Shown: positions 35,033 to 46,612, counted from the stretch's first letter. The stretch is DNA of 64,000 nt from Thereva unica (GCA_949987705.1 CATLJY010000142.1:62001-126000); one strand, 5' to 3'. Made by a program: numbers and translations. The notes: generated by a model not told the origin, from the letters alone.

Positions 35033-35842
35033 GGTAATTTGGGTGGTCTCAGTAAGTCGAACGTTGTTCTCAGCTTCCTTCCAACAAGGAAAAGTTCTGC
35101 TGGTGATTTCATTTCTGGTACATTATAGTTTGGTGTTGTGCGGTATGTTCCTAAGAAAGTGTCAAGAATTGTCTGTATATCCCCCTCCACCTTTAATTTA
35201 AGCAGTGGTCTTTTCAAAGTATCGACAAACCTTTCTGCCTGCCCATTTGCCTGAGGGTGGAAGGGTGGAGTGCGAATGTGGTTGATGCCGTTTTTTTGCA
35301 AAACGATGCGAAGTACCCGAAGTAAATTGAGTGCCATTGTCGCTAACTATTATTTCGGGTAATCCATGTCGCACGAATAATTGCCGCAGTACTTTAATAG
35401 TCGCTTCAGAAGTTGTAGATAACATAACGAGCATCTCCGGATATTTGCCAAAAGCATCCACCACTACTAAGAAGTTATTTCCTTTATGTGGCCCTGCGTA
35501 ATCGATATGGATTCTCTGCCAAGGCTGAGTAGCCTGTCTCCGTGAATGCAGTGTTGTTTTAATCGGCTGTTTCGCCGCTGATCTACAGTTGCTGCAATTT
35601 TGAACATATGTCTCAATTTGTTTATCCATAAGTGGCCAATAAACGTAACCACGTTCCAACGATTTCATCCTTTGCGAGCCTGGATGACCTTCATGAAATA
35701 ATTTTAAGATTTTTCCTCTCAGCGAAGAAGGGATGGTGATTCGATCTCCGAATAACAGACAATCTTTTTCGATTGCCTCCGGTGATAATGTTGAAGATTG
35801 TTCCAATCTCGTTGTTGCTTCATAATGTCTAGAGTCCTCCAT
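35033..35842 (-). pseudogene. Element C integrase (Mag-like gypsy), 3'-truncated
   Basis: The minus strand reads an HHCC finger (HEGHPGSQRMK ... CSNCRSAAK), the core HIDYAGP and VSDNGTQF, then after a frame change FHPQANGQAERFVDTLK and [23 protein letters not shown]. The frame is cut exactly where the A LTR ends (35032). The QANGQAER form and overall sequence resemble Mag-clade (K02A2.6-like) gypsy elements. One frameshift near 35290 inactivates it. Confidence 0.82.
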
Positions 35843-36549
35843 CCATTTGCGACAAAGTACATCACTCGCTGCAGGTCTTCATCTTTATTTGTTGCTTCTT
35901 TAATGTCATCGAATGTTACTGGAAGATGACGAATAACTTCTGTTAAGTTAATCTCCGTTTCGATATAGGCGATTACGATTTCTTCCTTTTCTAATTGGGA
36001 TTGTTGTTGACTTATTAGACGAGACAGCGCATCTGCTTGACCAAAATCTGTTGTTTTCTTGTATTCCAATTTAAAATTGTATGCGATGAGCGTGATCATC
36101 GAGTGATCTTTGTAACCGATTCGCGGTATGTACTGGGATGCCTTTTTTACCACCGACAATAGTTAATAATGGTTTGTGGTCTGTCATTAGTAGAAAATTT
36201 CTGCCAAATAACATTTTATGAAATTTCTTGATAGCAAAAATTAGTGCCAAGCCTGCTTTCTCGATCTGAGAATATTTTTCCTCTACCGCCGTTAAACTTC
36301 CGGAAACATGCATTACTGCTTTTATTGACCCATCCGGGAATCGATGTTGAATTACTGCGCCAAAGATCTTAGTTGTCTAATTCTACCTGCAAATATGCAT
36401 CTGAAAAGTCTAGCTGGAAAAAAATTTGGCCACCATTTGAAGTTGCAAAGATGTCCTCGGGTAAGGGTAATGGATGTTGATTGTCTTCTAGGGCCTCGTT
36501 TAACCCTGTCGAAAAGACGCATTTGCCCATTTGGTTTTTTAACTACCAC
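35843..36549 (-). pseudogene. Element C RNase H region with RT remnant
   Basis: KAVMHVSGSLTAVEEKYSQIEKAG is followed by TDHKPLLTI near 36175, then HRIQF and YKKTTDFGQADALSR in a shifted frame (about 36010). To the right (36352-36549) VVKKPNGQMRLF is RT motif 1; after it the frame is scrambled. Most of RT, including the catalytic loop, is missing or rearranged. Confidence 0.75.
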
Positions 36550-36564
36550 AATGGGAGCTGCCCA

Positions 36565-37380
36565 TTAAGTGTAACTTGTTGGTACCGCTTGTCTCGCTCC
36601 ATAAGGTACTGGTCTGGCTCTACAGTAAGCTGGTGTTGCGGTCGGCTTGAGTGTCAACCTCTCTTTTGCCTTTACGCCTAATGCTAGCTCTTCTCTGAAA
36701 AGATTTGAAATTTTTTTAATATTGACTGTCGGATTTGACTTCCCTCTTTCTCTAATGAACACGCATTTATGTTTAATCTTCCTTCAAATTGATTTCGAAA
36801 GTTGTCGAGAAGTCCGAAACTGTCTAAAGTTTCAACGCCTAGCAGGTTCAATGACCCTTGTTGTGCAACGTAAAACGTCTGTTGCATTTCTTTTCCGCCT
36901 ATGCCGAACGTTGCTGTCCCTCTTCGTCGGAAACTGGATGTGGATCCGTCGAACATTATGCCCTTTCCTTCGCACATCTTCAAGTTAGGATCCTATTCGT
37001 TGATAAGTTTCCCAATTGATGATGGAAACTTCTGTCCCGCAGTCTACATAAAATTTTACTGGAACACTATTTAAACTGATGGTTGTGTGTATTAATTTCG
37101 ATCTTGAAACCATATTAATCTTTAATGTCGGTAGGAGTACTGAATTTATCTTCCTATTTCTGTTTACTATCATTTTCCGACATTTAAACTCAAGATGACC
37201 CATATTTGAACATTTTGCGCATGTGCTTTTTGTATGGGCAATCTGTGATCCAGTGCCATTCGTCGCATTTAAAACATGCTGATGGCGGCTTACCAGCATT
37301 GTATTTATTTTGTTGGTTATCGTCACTTCCTTGTCTTTCCTGTTGATTTATTGTAATCCACAGTGGTTCCCCGTCCATAC
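36565..37380 (-). pseudogene. Element C gag end, protease and RT start
   Basis: Minus frames show two zinc knuckles, CFKCDEWHWITDC and CAKCSNMGHLEFKC (37190-37290), typical of the end of a gypsy gag. The aspartic protease motif FYVDCGTEVSIIN (about 37035) follows; the usual DTG or DSG has become DCG. Further on are LLGVETLDSFGLL and the RT entry (ELALGVKAKERLTLKPTATP). Several frame changes break it. The gag is interrupted at about 37380 by a Transib copy. Confidence 0.78.
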
Positions 37381-37715
37381 TAAGGTGCGACAAAAATATT
37401 AACATCTAAAATTTTTGGTTTTGAGCAATAAAACTAACTTTAATATGTTAAATGAATATTTATTGATAAAAAAAAGTCTATTTTAAGGGTGTGTATATTA
37501 ATAAAATAAATAAACTTATCTAAATTAAATACAAAAATATAACTAATTGTCCTAAAACAATTTTACACAAGGCAGGTAAATTTTTTTACATTATTTCCTT
37601 AAATATATTATTTAAAAATAAAATCAAGATACTAAATAAACATCTCTAAATATATATACAAAATCAAAAATGGGAAAAAATATTTATTTTTATAAATACT
37701 TAAACCTAACTTAAA

Positions 37716-37940
37716 CTAACAACATAATTCTAAAACAGCTTTAGATAAAAGTGTCTTCTTCTTCCTAGGCAGCTTTCTGACCCCTGATATAAAGGGATCA
37801 GAGCTAAGAAGCAGGCTGTTAAGAGGTAGAAAGGGAAGGTCCCTATTAATAACAACCCTAGACATCTTCCGGGTATGCCTGAGGCGAAACGCCTTGATGT
37901 CCTTATTCCTAGCTTCTGCGGATTCTTCCGACAACTCTTC
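37716..37940 (-). pseudogene. Transib T1 transposase, C-terminal catalytic piece
   Basis: The frame includes LSEESAEARNKDIKAFRLRH. This aligns with the RAG1 region holding its third acidic catalytic residue, where RAG1 also has an E-x-x-N-K ... F-R pattern. The same motif occurs in T2 at about 52375. It then runs to SDPFIS and a basic tail. It ends at CC just left of the nested element at 37948. Confidence 0.75.
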
Positions 37941-37947
37941 AATCCTT

Positions 37948-39288
37948 ACTAATATTATAAATGCGAAAGTAACTCTGTCTGTCTGTCTGTTACGCTTTCA
38001 CGCCTAAACCACTAAACCGATTTTGATGAAATTTGCAACAGACATAGTTTAGACCTTGGAGACGGACATAGGCTACTTTTTATGGAGAACAAAAGGGTTG
38101 AAGGGGGTGAAATGGGGCTCAATAAGTTGTAAGGGGATTTTTTTCTATTATATAAAAAGTAACTGACTGACAGACAACGCACAACCTAAACCGCTAGAGC
38201 TAAAGGGCTGAAATTTTGACTGTGCATCCCTACAATGACGTGGACATCCACTAAGAAGCGATTTTTCGAAATTCATCCCCTAAGGAGGTGAAATGGGGTT
38301 TACCCAAACCGCTGGAGCTATAGGGCTGAAATTTTGATAGTGCATCCCTATAATGGCCTGGACATCCACTAAGAAGCGATTTTTCAAAATGAATACCCTA
38401 AGGGGATAAAACGGGGTTTATCCAAACCGCTAAAGTTATAGGGCTGAAATTTTAACAGTGCATCCCTATAATGGCGTGGACATCCACTATAAGGCGATTT
38501 TTCGAAATTTATCCCCTAAGGGGGTGAAATGGGGTTTACCCAAACCGCTGGAGCTATAGGGCTCTAATTTTGACCGTGCATCATTATAATGACGTGGGCA
38601 TCCACTTAGGGGCGATTGAAATTTATCCCCTAAGGGGGTTAAATGGGGTTAAGCCAAACCGCTGGAGCTAAACGGCTGAAATTTTGACAGTGCATCTCTA
38701 TAATGACGTGAACATTTACTAAGAAGCGATTTTTCGCAATTCATCCCCTAAAGGGGTAAAATTTGGTTTACCAAACTACTGGAGCTACAGGGTTTAAATT
38801 TGGACAGTGCATCCCTATAATGACATGGACATCCACTAAGAGGCGATTTTCTCGAAATTCATACTCATGAAATGGGGTTAACCCAAACCTCTGAAGCTGA
38901 AGGGCTGAAATTTTGACAGTGCATCCCTATAATCACGTAGAAATGAATGACTCGAAATTCACTTTATTTAATATTCATTAGTGACTGCTTCATAATTTCT
39001 TACATCCACGTAAATAGGCGAACAAACTTAACGAACGTTCGTCAAGCCCTAAAATGTCACTTTTCTTGATGACATATGCATGCCAATCTACTTTAAAACT
39101 TGCAGATTTGTTGAGCAGAGGTGATATTCGCACCAATTTGTTTACCATATTTATTAAAAAAATGCACTATAATAAACCCTTTTTAGGGATAATAACAGCT
39201 GACTTTTTGTTGGTTTTTTTTAAGGATAACATTGCACATAATAAACAGTTTTTAAAGGCGTTGCAAGGCACGCGGGTTTTATGCTAGT
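37948..39288 (+). mobile_element. Lep1-like Helitron-related element with minisatellite
   Basis: It starts ACTAATATTATAAATGCG, followed by CTGTCTGTCTGT and GATTTTGATGAAATTTGC, a sequence type widely seen in insect Helitron-like (Lep1/HINE) elements. Its end GGCACGCGGGTTTTATGCTAG nearly matches the internal end of the element at 32607. The centre has about seven copies of a roughly 120 bp unit (CTGAAATTTTGACAGTGCAT...). It splits the T1 transposase. Confidence 0.75.
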
Positions 39289-39299
39289 AGATAATAAAG

Positions 39300-40471
39300 C
39301 ATGTTCTATTACGTTAGACCCATGAATTAATGGACAGAAGCTGGCATATAGTACCACTGATAAATTTCGACAATTTGCCTGGCAGTAGTCATAGCAAATT
39401 CTTGAAATTTATCCGGGTTTATTTTGTAGCCAAAACCTAAGGCCTGGAGGATGGTGGCACAACGAATAATCAAATTTTCATCAATTCCTGTAATTTCAAC
39501 TGAAAGTACAGGATTTTCAAAAAAATTCCTGGCCGTGTTGCCATCATTCGACGTCCCACTTCCCCCTGGCTTCGGTTTGTCTTGATAGTCGACATCTTCT
39601 CTCTAAATAAAGATTGGATGAGTTTTTTTTCTTTTTGTTTCTCGCCACGGACTTGCCAACTTTGGACATCCAGGCGATAGGAAACGTGCAGGAAGAACTC
39701 AAAAAATCTAATCCAGGCGTGAAGTGGTGACAGTCCAAAGGCAAGACTCTCTTAAGATACCGCCTTCTGCAAACATAGGTCGATATTATTCATCTGTTTT
39801 GGAGTGGCCTCGCAAATGTAACACTTTGTTGAAGAGGTTGCAGTTAATGCATTGCAAACCTTTCCATCGACCATGGTTAATTGAAGATTGTGGCGTACAT
39901 TCCAATCTCTATTACCCATGGTGATTTTTGTGGCTTGCAATGCATTGATTTTCTCTGAAAAATACCGTTCCTCTTCAACCGAAACTTCAGTTGTTTCTTT
40001 TGCAAATTTGTATCTAAAAGGCCGAGTATATCGAGTTGAAGAGGGACGAGGATTTTTAAAAAAGACTACATCTCTTTGCAGAAGCTGTAAGGGAACATAT
40101 GAAGTTACGAACAAATTACTGTCATCAATCGTTTCAGAGTCACTAAAAGATTGCTTGTACTCACTGTGACTTGAACTTCCATCAAACCCCCATTTGCCCA
40201 TTAAAACAAGAGAGTTATCGGAGTCAGCAACGGAATGAGACTCAAGCACTTCTTTCTGTGACTCCAATAGTCTTGAAGCCGTATGATCAAGTAGAGCTTG
40301 TAACTCGACTTCAGCGCTTGATTCGGTGACAGTAATTTCATCCGCAATTGGATAACAATTTTGCTTTTCCTTTAATACAGACTTATAACTAGGCAAAAAA
40401 TTTAATAGTAACTTATCGTTAACAAAACTTCTTATTAACAAATACTGGTGTTTCGTCAATTTTGCTTCCAC
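39300..40471 (-). pseudogene. Transib T1 transposase, central catalytic region
   Basis: The frame 39752-40471 (239 codons) contains GKWGFDGSSSHSEYKQ, where Asp is the first catalytic acid. Then come VTSYVPLQL, FFKNPRPSSTRY, LTMVDGKVCNALT and a C-x-x-C (CYICEATPKQMN). Past a disrupted stretch (39560-39750) the minus strand reads NDGNTARNFF (about 39540), the second acid region, matching DIGNAAEF-type sequence in RAG1, then WYYMPASVH. Together with 37716-37940 all three acids are present but not in one frame. The enzyme would cut and paste the element by a DDE mechanism. Confidence 0.82.
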
Positions 40472-40502
40472 ACTAAGGGAAACGACCTCGCTGACTGAGG
40501 GT

Positions 40503-40980
40503 TCAGTAAACTAGCCGAAACTCCAGCTTCATCACTGATCGTAGCGACTCGTCAAGCTGGCACACCTCACTTCTCCTCCGCTGTCGTGTACGCTTACTAC
40601 AATCAGCATAGTCTTTCTTCGGTCGCCCCCGATTCTTCGAAGATATCTCTGGCAGGTTCATTGGCTGAGAATCTCCCAAGCCTATAGATTCAGCTGCTTC
40701 AAGCCAATCCGTTTGTTTAGCTTGAAACAAATACTTGTCGTAGTGATGTTTCCTCCACAGGATTTGTATTCTCTTACAGATGTAAGAAACACGCTTGTGC
40801 AATGTTTCAAAAGAATAATTCTCTTTGTCTTCGATTGACACAGAACTATGTACTTCATTAAATACAAGCTCAGCTCGCTCAGTGCATGACAACTTTTGTT
40901 TGTTGAACTTGTACCAAATGTCAAATATATACTGCCTTTTAAAGACACAGAGCCGTTCGGCACCTAAAACAAAAGAAAAA
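40503..40980 (-). pseudogene. Transib T1 transposase, N-terminal region
   Basis: The frame begins after a pyrimidine tract and AG at about 40979, a possible intron acceptor. It encodes KRQYIFDIWYKF...LCQ-like and RIQILWRKHH segments and a basic GRPKKDYADCSKRTRQRRR stretch that could bind DNA or act in nuclear entry. It differs from the T2 N-terminus in detail but keeps the GRPKK/GRPSS plus KRTR/KRNR pattern. Confidence 0.6.
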
Positions 40981-41111
40981 AAATAAATCGTGAAATTAAA
41001 CATTTTGATGAAATAAAATATTTTAAATGGAATAGGAAATTGCTACGAAACACAGTAGATCGGCCGTAAAGGCCAAATATCTCTAAAAATGGGATAAAAT
41101 GGGATAGAAAA

Positions 41112-41600
41112 TTAGTAAGACCGCAAAGTTGAAGGTCTCCTCGTAATTTCGACACCAAGCATAGCATTAACTAAGATTAACTTAACAGTTAAAAGTTTAG
41201 ATGTTTCCAAAGATATATTTAAAAAATACAAAAAAATTACTATGGCGTAGCATGCTCGTAACATAAATACGGTGCATTTATGTCCGGAGCATACTCGAAC
41301 CGCTTTAGCCATTCTTCGAAGTTGCTGTCTTCTTCTTTTGGGTCGAATACTGGCATGTCAATTTGTCATTGAACTGTTGGATCCTGCTGCCATCGAAGTA
41401 TCAGGAACATGAACTGCTGCTTGTTGTGCCAAAAAGGTTATTAGTTTATTTTGTCGTCTTGTGGCTTCTGTCTGCATTTCCATGAATTTTTTTAAAATTT
41501 TCTCCATAGCATCCATTTTCTTCTTTTGTCCTGTTGGGTTACTTTCGGCATCTTGCTCCATAAGAATCCTCGTCGCCACTGTTGTGTCCTTATCTATTTC
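41112..41600 (-). pseudogene. Element C gag N-terminal fragment
   Basis: Minus frames encode MATRILMEQDAE...KKMDAMEKILKKFMEMQ (a coiled-coil-like start), and after a stop MPVFDPKEEDSNFEEWLKRFEY, the entry motif of Mag-like gypsy gags. It breaks off near 41200. It continues, after T1, at 37380. Confidence 0.65.
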
Positions 41601-42403
41601 TCACTTAAGAAAAACACAATACTTTTTTCTTTAAACAATTGACTATATTCTCATAATTTATCGAATCAAACTAACTGTCAAAACTATATAACTCAACTAA
41701 GCTACTAGGTTTTTACGGTTGCCAACAGTCTACCTAGATGGAGAATCATTTATGAAAAACAATTTTTTAAATGAAGATTTATATTCGAAATTATTCCAAA
41801 CTACAAGCATATCGTCGTTGTCAAATGAATATCTGCTATGTGCTGAAAGTATAATCAAAAATTACCCACAAAGATACGACACTCTCAAAATTTCCCTTAA
41901 GCTCCCTTGCGAGTGAATATATCAATCGACAAGGTGCAAGCGAGACAAAATTCAATTTAAAAACAAAACAAAAATCGAAGAAAGAGAGAGTAAATAAAGA
42001 AATGTTATTTCACGAAGTGCGAAAGAGACGCACTGATTTCTCTTCTCCGCAATTTTTTGTGCCGTCTGGACTTTTATTTTGCTTGTGTGAATTCATGTAC
42101 CATCTTCGTGTACTTCCTGCTCTGCATGTGTTTGTGTAGTTTGCCGTTGCTCCGCCCTCTCGCCATTCCGGAGCGCGTATATGAATAGAGAAGTTGATTT
42201 TTACTTTGAGTTGATTTTTACTTTCTTTTTTCTTCGCACAGAAAGGATTACATTGTCGTATCTTTCTGAGTAATTTTTGGTATAATTTTGAGATATTGAA
42301 AAAACAAAACGTTCTCCTGTAAAATTTTATATAAAGCAAGTTTTGAAAAGTAATTAAGATTATAGTTATATTGTTGTTCCGACGACACCCTAGAAATAGA
42401 CAA
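41601..42403. other. No recognised gene; probable leader or LTR remnant of element C
   Basis: AT-rich. The short plus frame at 41719-41916 shows no motif I know. No terminal repeat of element C could be identified with confidence. Confidence 0.4.
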
Positions 42404-42709
42404 TTGCCTCGATTCCCAGATCCGGCGGGTCGGAAGTGAGTGCGGATTTGACACTTTGCGATTCTAAAAACGGCAACCGCAAATTTCTTTTTAACATTTT
42501 CCGCCCTGTAAAAGTGTGATCCGCAACAAATTTTCTGCGGATTCGAACGACAGATGCGCCTAAGATAATCTGACATCGCTAATTTCATAATCGCGTGAGT
42601 CTTCACTCCAGATTTTTTGATTAAACAAATCCGCGGCTGCGGAATTGAGAGTCGCAAAATGTCAAATCCGCACTCACTTCCGCTCCGCCGGATCTGGGAA
42701 TCGAGGCAA
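42404..42709. mobile_element. 306 bp MITE with 60 bp inverted repeats
   Basis: Left TTGCCTCGATTCCCAGATCC and right GGATCTGGGAATCGAGGCAA are inverted copies that extend about 60 bp inward with few mismatches (GTGAGTGCGGATTTGACA is shared). The target duplication is unclear, so the family is not assigned. A long minus frame across it (42010-42732) is a by-product. Confidence 0.8.
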
Positions 42710-42940
42710 ATAAAGAACCACAAATAATACATTCAAGTTATAACATTAGGGACCTAAACATCAAGGATAGAACCATCAATTAAAACCTCCACATCAAGTC
42801 CCAAAGAAGCACCACCCGTAGTCACCAACTGAAAATCCTGTTAATAAAAGCAAAACAATCAAAGGTTGGATACTTCTCTGGCAACACCAAAATTACTTAA
42901 AAACCCCTCCAGCATAAAATCTACATATTTCCCACCATCG
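42710..42940. other. Unassigned sequence left of Transib T2
   Basis: No ORF or repeat is recognised. It ends with CATCG (42936-42940), one copy of the T2 target duplication. Confidence 0.5.
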
Positions 42941-43027
42941 CACAGTGTGACGAAAGGTACTGAAAAACGGAAATAAATCATTTTTCACGAATACTAATGA
43001 AATACCCTGAACTTCTTTCACATATAC

Positions 43028-43904
43028 CAAGACCCTCTCAACTACAGGCCTTGTAGATGTATTTTTCGTGGTGGTGGTAATAGTCCCAAAAGTCACCGCA
43101 CACCGGAGTAACATGGCGCGGAAGCCGTACGCGCAGAATTTTTGTGTTTATTTTGCAGTAAAAAGTGATAAGATATTGTATTTTAACACTTTTAACTGCA
43201 CTTGGATTTATCAGTGAATAGTTTTTTAGTGATTTCATTAAAAAAAAATAAAACAAATTTGGTGATTAAGTGTGTTTAAGTGTTCAAATTGTTAAGGCGA
43301 TCAACTTTTTTTTCACATTCACGGTGTTTTTTTCATGTTTATTTACGAAAAAAATGTTGAATATTTAATGTTTTGTGTAGTTATGGAATTAAAAGTGATT
43401 TTAAAGTGATTAATACATATATTATGATATTATTATTAAAAATATAGGTGCCGAAAAACACTTCTCTTATTCACTTTTCCATTCGCACTTTTCTGTACTT
43501 ATATGTTTAGTAATAATTGCAAAATAAATTAATTAATGACTTTAAAATCACTTTTAATTAAATATTCAACATATTTTCCCTTAATATACACGAAATAAAC
43601 ACCGCGAATGTAAAATAAATTTATCACCTTAACAATTAAGACGCCAAAAATACACTAAATCACTATTTTTTTATATATTTTTTTATTAAATCACTAAAGA
43701 AATAATCACTGATAATCCTTGTATGGTTTAAAGCGATAAATTTCAATAATTTACCACTTTTTACCACAAAACTATAACGAAAACACTCGCGAACGTACTC
43801 TGCGCCATTAAATTCTCAGCAACTGTCAAATTTTGGGACCATTCTCAGCAATTGTTGTATTAGTGCCCGATACAACTGCATGGCCTGTAGTTGAGAGGGT
43901 CTTG
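43028..43904. mobile_element. Foldback (long inverted repeat) element, 877 bp
   Basis: The ends CAAGACCCTCTCAACTACAG and CTGTAGTTGAGAGGGTCTTG are perfect inverted repeats. Beyond them the two halves (about 43090-43440 and 43445-43820) are imperfect inverted copies of each other with almost no spacer. CATATAC flanks both sides (43021-43027 and 43905-43911). No ORF is convincing. It lies in the 5' leader of T2. Confidence 0.85.
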
Positions 43905-44087
43905 CATATACCCAATTTACAAAAGTAAAGTGATAATTCCTGGAATATCCCTTCCAGAACCGAAAAATTCCAACTGGAAGTTGTACTTAAGGTCGCACGC
44001 AAATTATATTTCAATCAGTTAGAAACTTGTGTGCTAAGTTTTAACAAGCTCTGCAAAAAACAAAGTGAAAGTAAATTGTTTATGATA

Positions 44088-44106
44088 ATGAATCCAACAG
44101 CTAATG
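44088..44106 (+). CDS. Transib T2 transposase exon 1 (predicted)
   Basis: ATGAATCCAACAGCTAATG is followed by GTATGT, a good splice donor. Joining to the acceptor at 44358 keeps a frame straight into the next exon. The exon is only 19 bp and is predicted from splice signals alone. Confidence 0.6.
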
Positions 44107-44358
44107 GTATGTATAGTATTATTTTATTAAAATTATTTATATACGATTGATATATAACAGTTTTGCTGAACATTAAAAAAATCATATAAAAATTATCACT
44201 TTTAATTCAATCACATCAGTTCCTTCAAGCTTTTAAAAAAATGGTACAAATGTGGTCTTCTACAGATTTTAGTACAACTAATGTAGTTTATAAAAACATA
44301 TAGTGGTGCCTGCGCAAACCCTCGCAAATTACTTTTTTTTTGTTATAATATTTTTCAG
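44107..44358 (+). other. Predicted intron of Transib T2
   Basis: It starts GTATGT and ends in a T-rich tract with TTTTTCAG, 252 bp. Removing it links the ATG exon to the long frame. Confidence 0.6.
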
Positions 44359-45505
44359 AATGCGTCGTTAAAATCAGCGGCAAAGATTACATGGAGGCGC
44401 GACGAGATTCATCCAAAAATGAAGCTATGGAATATTTGTTCACCAAACTTTTGACCAGAATACCTGAAGGTTTTGTTCTGGAGGATCCGTTGGACGTCCA
44501 GGACATTGTACGATTGGAATTTTTGAATTTAAATAAGAAATTCATCGGGTGTGGCAGACGTTGGGATCGTTTCGAAGAAAAAAATTCTGATTATTTGGCT
44601 AAGGTTTTCAGTTTCACTTTGAAACGATGAAGTGTTCGAAGATCAATCCAAACAGCCCGGTCCGTCGAAATGTGGTCGTCCTTCAAGTGGTGAATTTAGT
44701 TCCATCAGTGATCGACAGAAAAGGAACCGTCTGCGAACATTTAAAAAATTTGGATCGGAAGAACTGTTATCGGCGTCAAGAAAATCATTGCATGCCGAAG
44801 GTGAACTTAGGGCTGTAGATGTGTTAGATAAGTTGGAAAACTCACCAACTAAGGGCAAGACCATGAGTAGGACCCTTTCGAGCTGCCCATCAGCCGCATT
44901 CACAGAGGACACTGCTCTAACTATTATGTACCATCTTGATCTAAGTATCGAAAAGTACAAGTACTTCCGAAACAAATGTAAAGAGATCGGACATGATATA
45001 TTTCCTTCTTATTATAAATTAAAACAAATGAGAGAAAGTTTGCTACCAGAAGATAGCCAATTTACTATAAGTGAGAAGTCAGCAGAATGCAATTTGCAAG
45101 CAATTATGGATAAAACAGTGGAAACTGTCGTAAAAGTAGTTGACCTTCACGATGACGACAATCAGGACTTAACATTAATTTCAAAATGGAGATGTGATGG
45201 CAGTTCTGGGCATAGTATGTATAAGCCAAGGCTCGGTAACAGTATTGGAACCGACACCAGCCTAATTATGATATCGATGGTCCCTATTGAACTGCAATAT
45301 TCAGACGGAACTGTAATTTGGGAAAATGCTACACCGAGCTCTAGAGTATTGCCGTCCCATAAAATTTATATTTGAGAAGGAAAGTGTGTCGCAAATTATA
45401 TTTCAATCAGTCAGGAGGTTACTGCAATAGAAGAAAAGATTCGGCTTCTTCAGAATACGACAATTGCCGGTAAAACCATTAAACATAATATGTTTATGAC
45501 CATGA
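44359..45505 (+). pseudogene. Transib T2 transposase, N-terminal and first catalytic part
   Basis: From 44359 the frame reads ECVVKISGKDYMEARRDSS and on to a frame change at about 44627. The next frame (to a stop at 45375) has GRPSSGEFSS, KRNRLRTFKKF and KWRCDGSSGHSMYK with the first catalytic Asp (about 45195), then MVPIELQ and ENATPSSR. After another break comes IAGKTIKHNMFMTM, which leads into the TM-V-D-G-type motif, where a LINE interrupts. The lesions mean no active enzyme. Its order matches T1 and RAG1-type cores. Confidence 0.82.
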
Positions 45506-46160
45506 TTTTTTTTGTTTTTATTTTATGTGTTAGTGCTGAGCTCAGGAGTCACCCTTTGTACTACTAGTCCGCCATGTCATTTGTCACGTCATGGTGCAAT
45601 GTCTAGCAGTAAGCTTAGTACGGGGGAGGGGTGAAGGGAATAGGTTAAGGATTATAAAGGTACGGGGGGGTATTGAAGAAGGTGGTGATGAACCCTGCGT
45701 TTGAACTCTTGGATGTTGTAGGAGCTCGGAAATACAGACTGCGAGAGATTATTCCACAGTCGAGTTGTTCTATTTACAAACGAATTCATATCTTGTTGAG
45801 TGCGTGAAAGGGGGAGCTGCAGGTGCAGGGAATGGGACGAGTGGGCTAATCTGGTGTTGCGGGTATAAGATTGCCGTGGAGGCAAAAGAGGGTTTAACTC
45901 GGAGGAACAGTCACTATGATAGTAGCGATAAAATTTTGTCAGTGCTGCTACATTGCTACGGTGGCTTAGGGGGTCGATGTTGGAGCAAGCGGTATCGTCA
46001 TTAATTAACTTAAGGGCCTTTTTTTGGACCTTTTCTAACCATGCTAAGGTTGTTATTGGAGCGCCGCCCCAAATGAGGGAGTTGTATTCGAGAAGAAGCC
46101 GAATGTAGGATTTATAAATAACACCACGGGCCGATGGCTGGAGGAGGAACCTGCACCTCT
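45506..46160 (-). mobile_element. 5'-truncated LINE copy (N1c)
   Basis: It ends in a T-run at 45506 (poly A on the minus strand) and carries the shared tail GTACAAAGGGTGACTCCTGAG. The coding part holds the C-terminal TTRLWNNLSQS...FKRRVH frame (45652-45885). It begins abruptly at AGAGGTGCAGG where it meets the poly(A) of the next copy. Confidence 0.85.
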
Positions 46161-46612
46161 TTTTTTTATGTGGTAGTGCTAAGCTCAGGAGTCACCCTTT
46201 GTACTACTAGTCCGTCATGTCATTTGTCACGTCATGGTGCAATGTCTAGCAGTAAGCTTAGTACCGGGGAGGGGTGGGGGGAATAGGTTAAGGATTATAA
46301 TGCCTAATCTCCAATGGCAAAACCAACCACGAACCAACCAACCAAAGTGCTGCATCCTATTCCTTCCCATTGTAAATTGAATTATCCGTCTCGCTCGTGT
46401 TTTGGTCGACATGGGTAACCTTCCGTATATGTTAGTTAAACCATTTGAGTTGCCACGTGAAATTCAGCGCCCAATTTAGTACAAAAAATGTCAAAAATCA
46501 AGGCATAAATGACGTTTAATTGTATTTGCAATATCCCGCCAAAAAATTTGTCAACAGAAAAGTCTAATCTAGTAATAAAAATAACAAAACAGATATTTCT
46601 GACAATTAACAT

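Larger units (their letters stand above)
37381..41090 (-). mobile_element. Transib (RAG1-like) transposon T1, decayed
   Basis: Minus-strand pieces of one transposase lie in order: 40503-40980, 39752-40471, 39300-39560 and 37716-37940. A Helitron-like element is nested between the last two. Flanking sequence on both sides is gag of element C, so T1 inserted there. I could not fix the exact ends or target duplication. 37381-37715 is non-coding and AT-rich. Confidence 0.72.

Noticed and set aside
39054..39287. 77-codon plus ORF at the end of the nested Helitron-like element
   Set aside because: Lies in the 3' non-coding end of that element; no similarity to Rep or helicase.
37948..39288. CRISPR array
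   Set aside because: Units are about 120 bp, directly adjacent without spacers, and diverge; this is a minisatellite in a Helitron-like element.
42010..42732. 240-codon minus ORF as a protein
   Set aside because: It runs through a MITE's inverted repeats and low-complexity sequence; composition is not protein-like.
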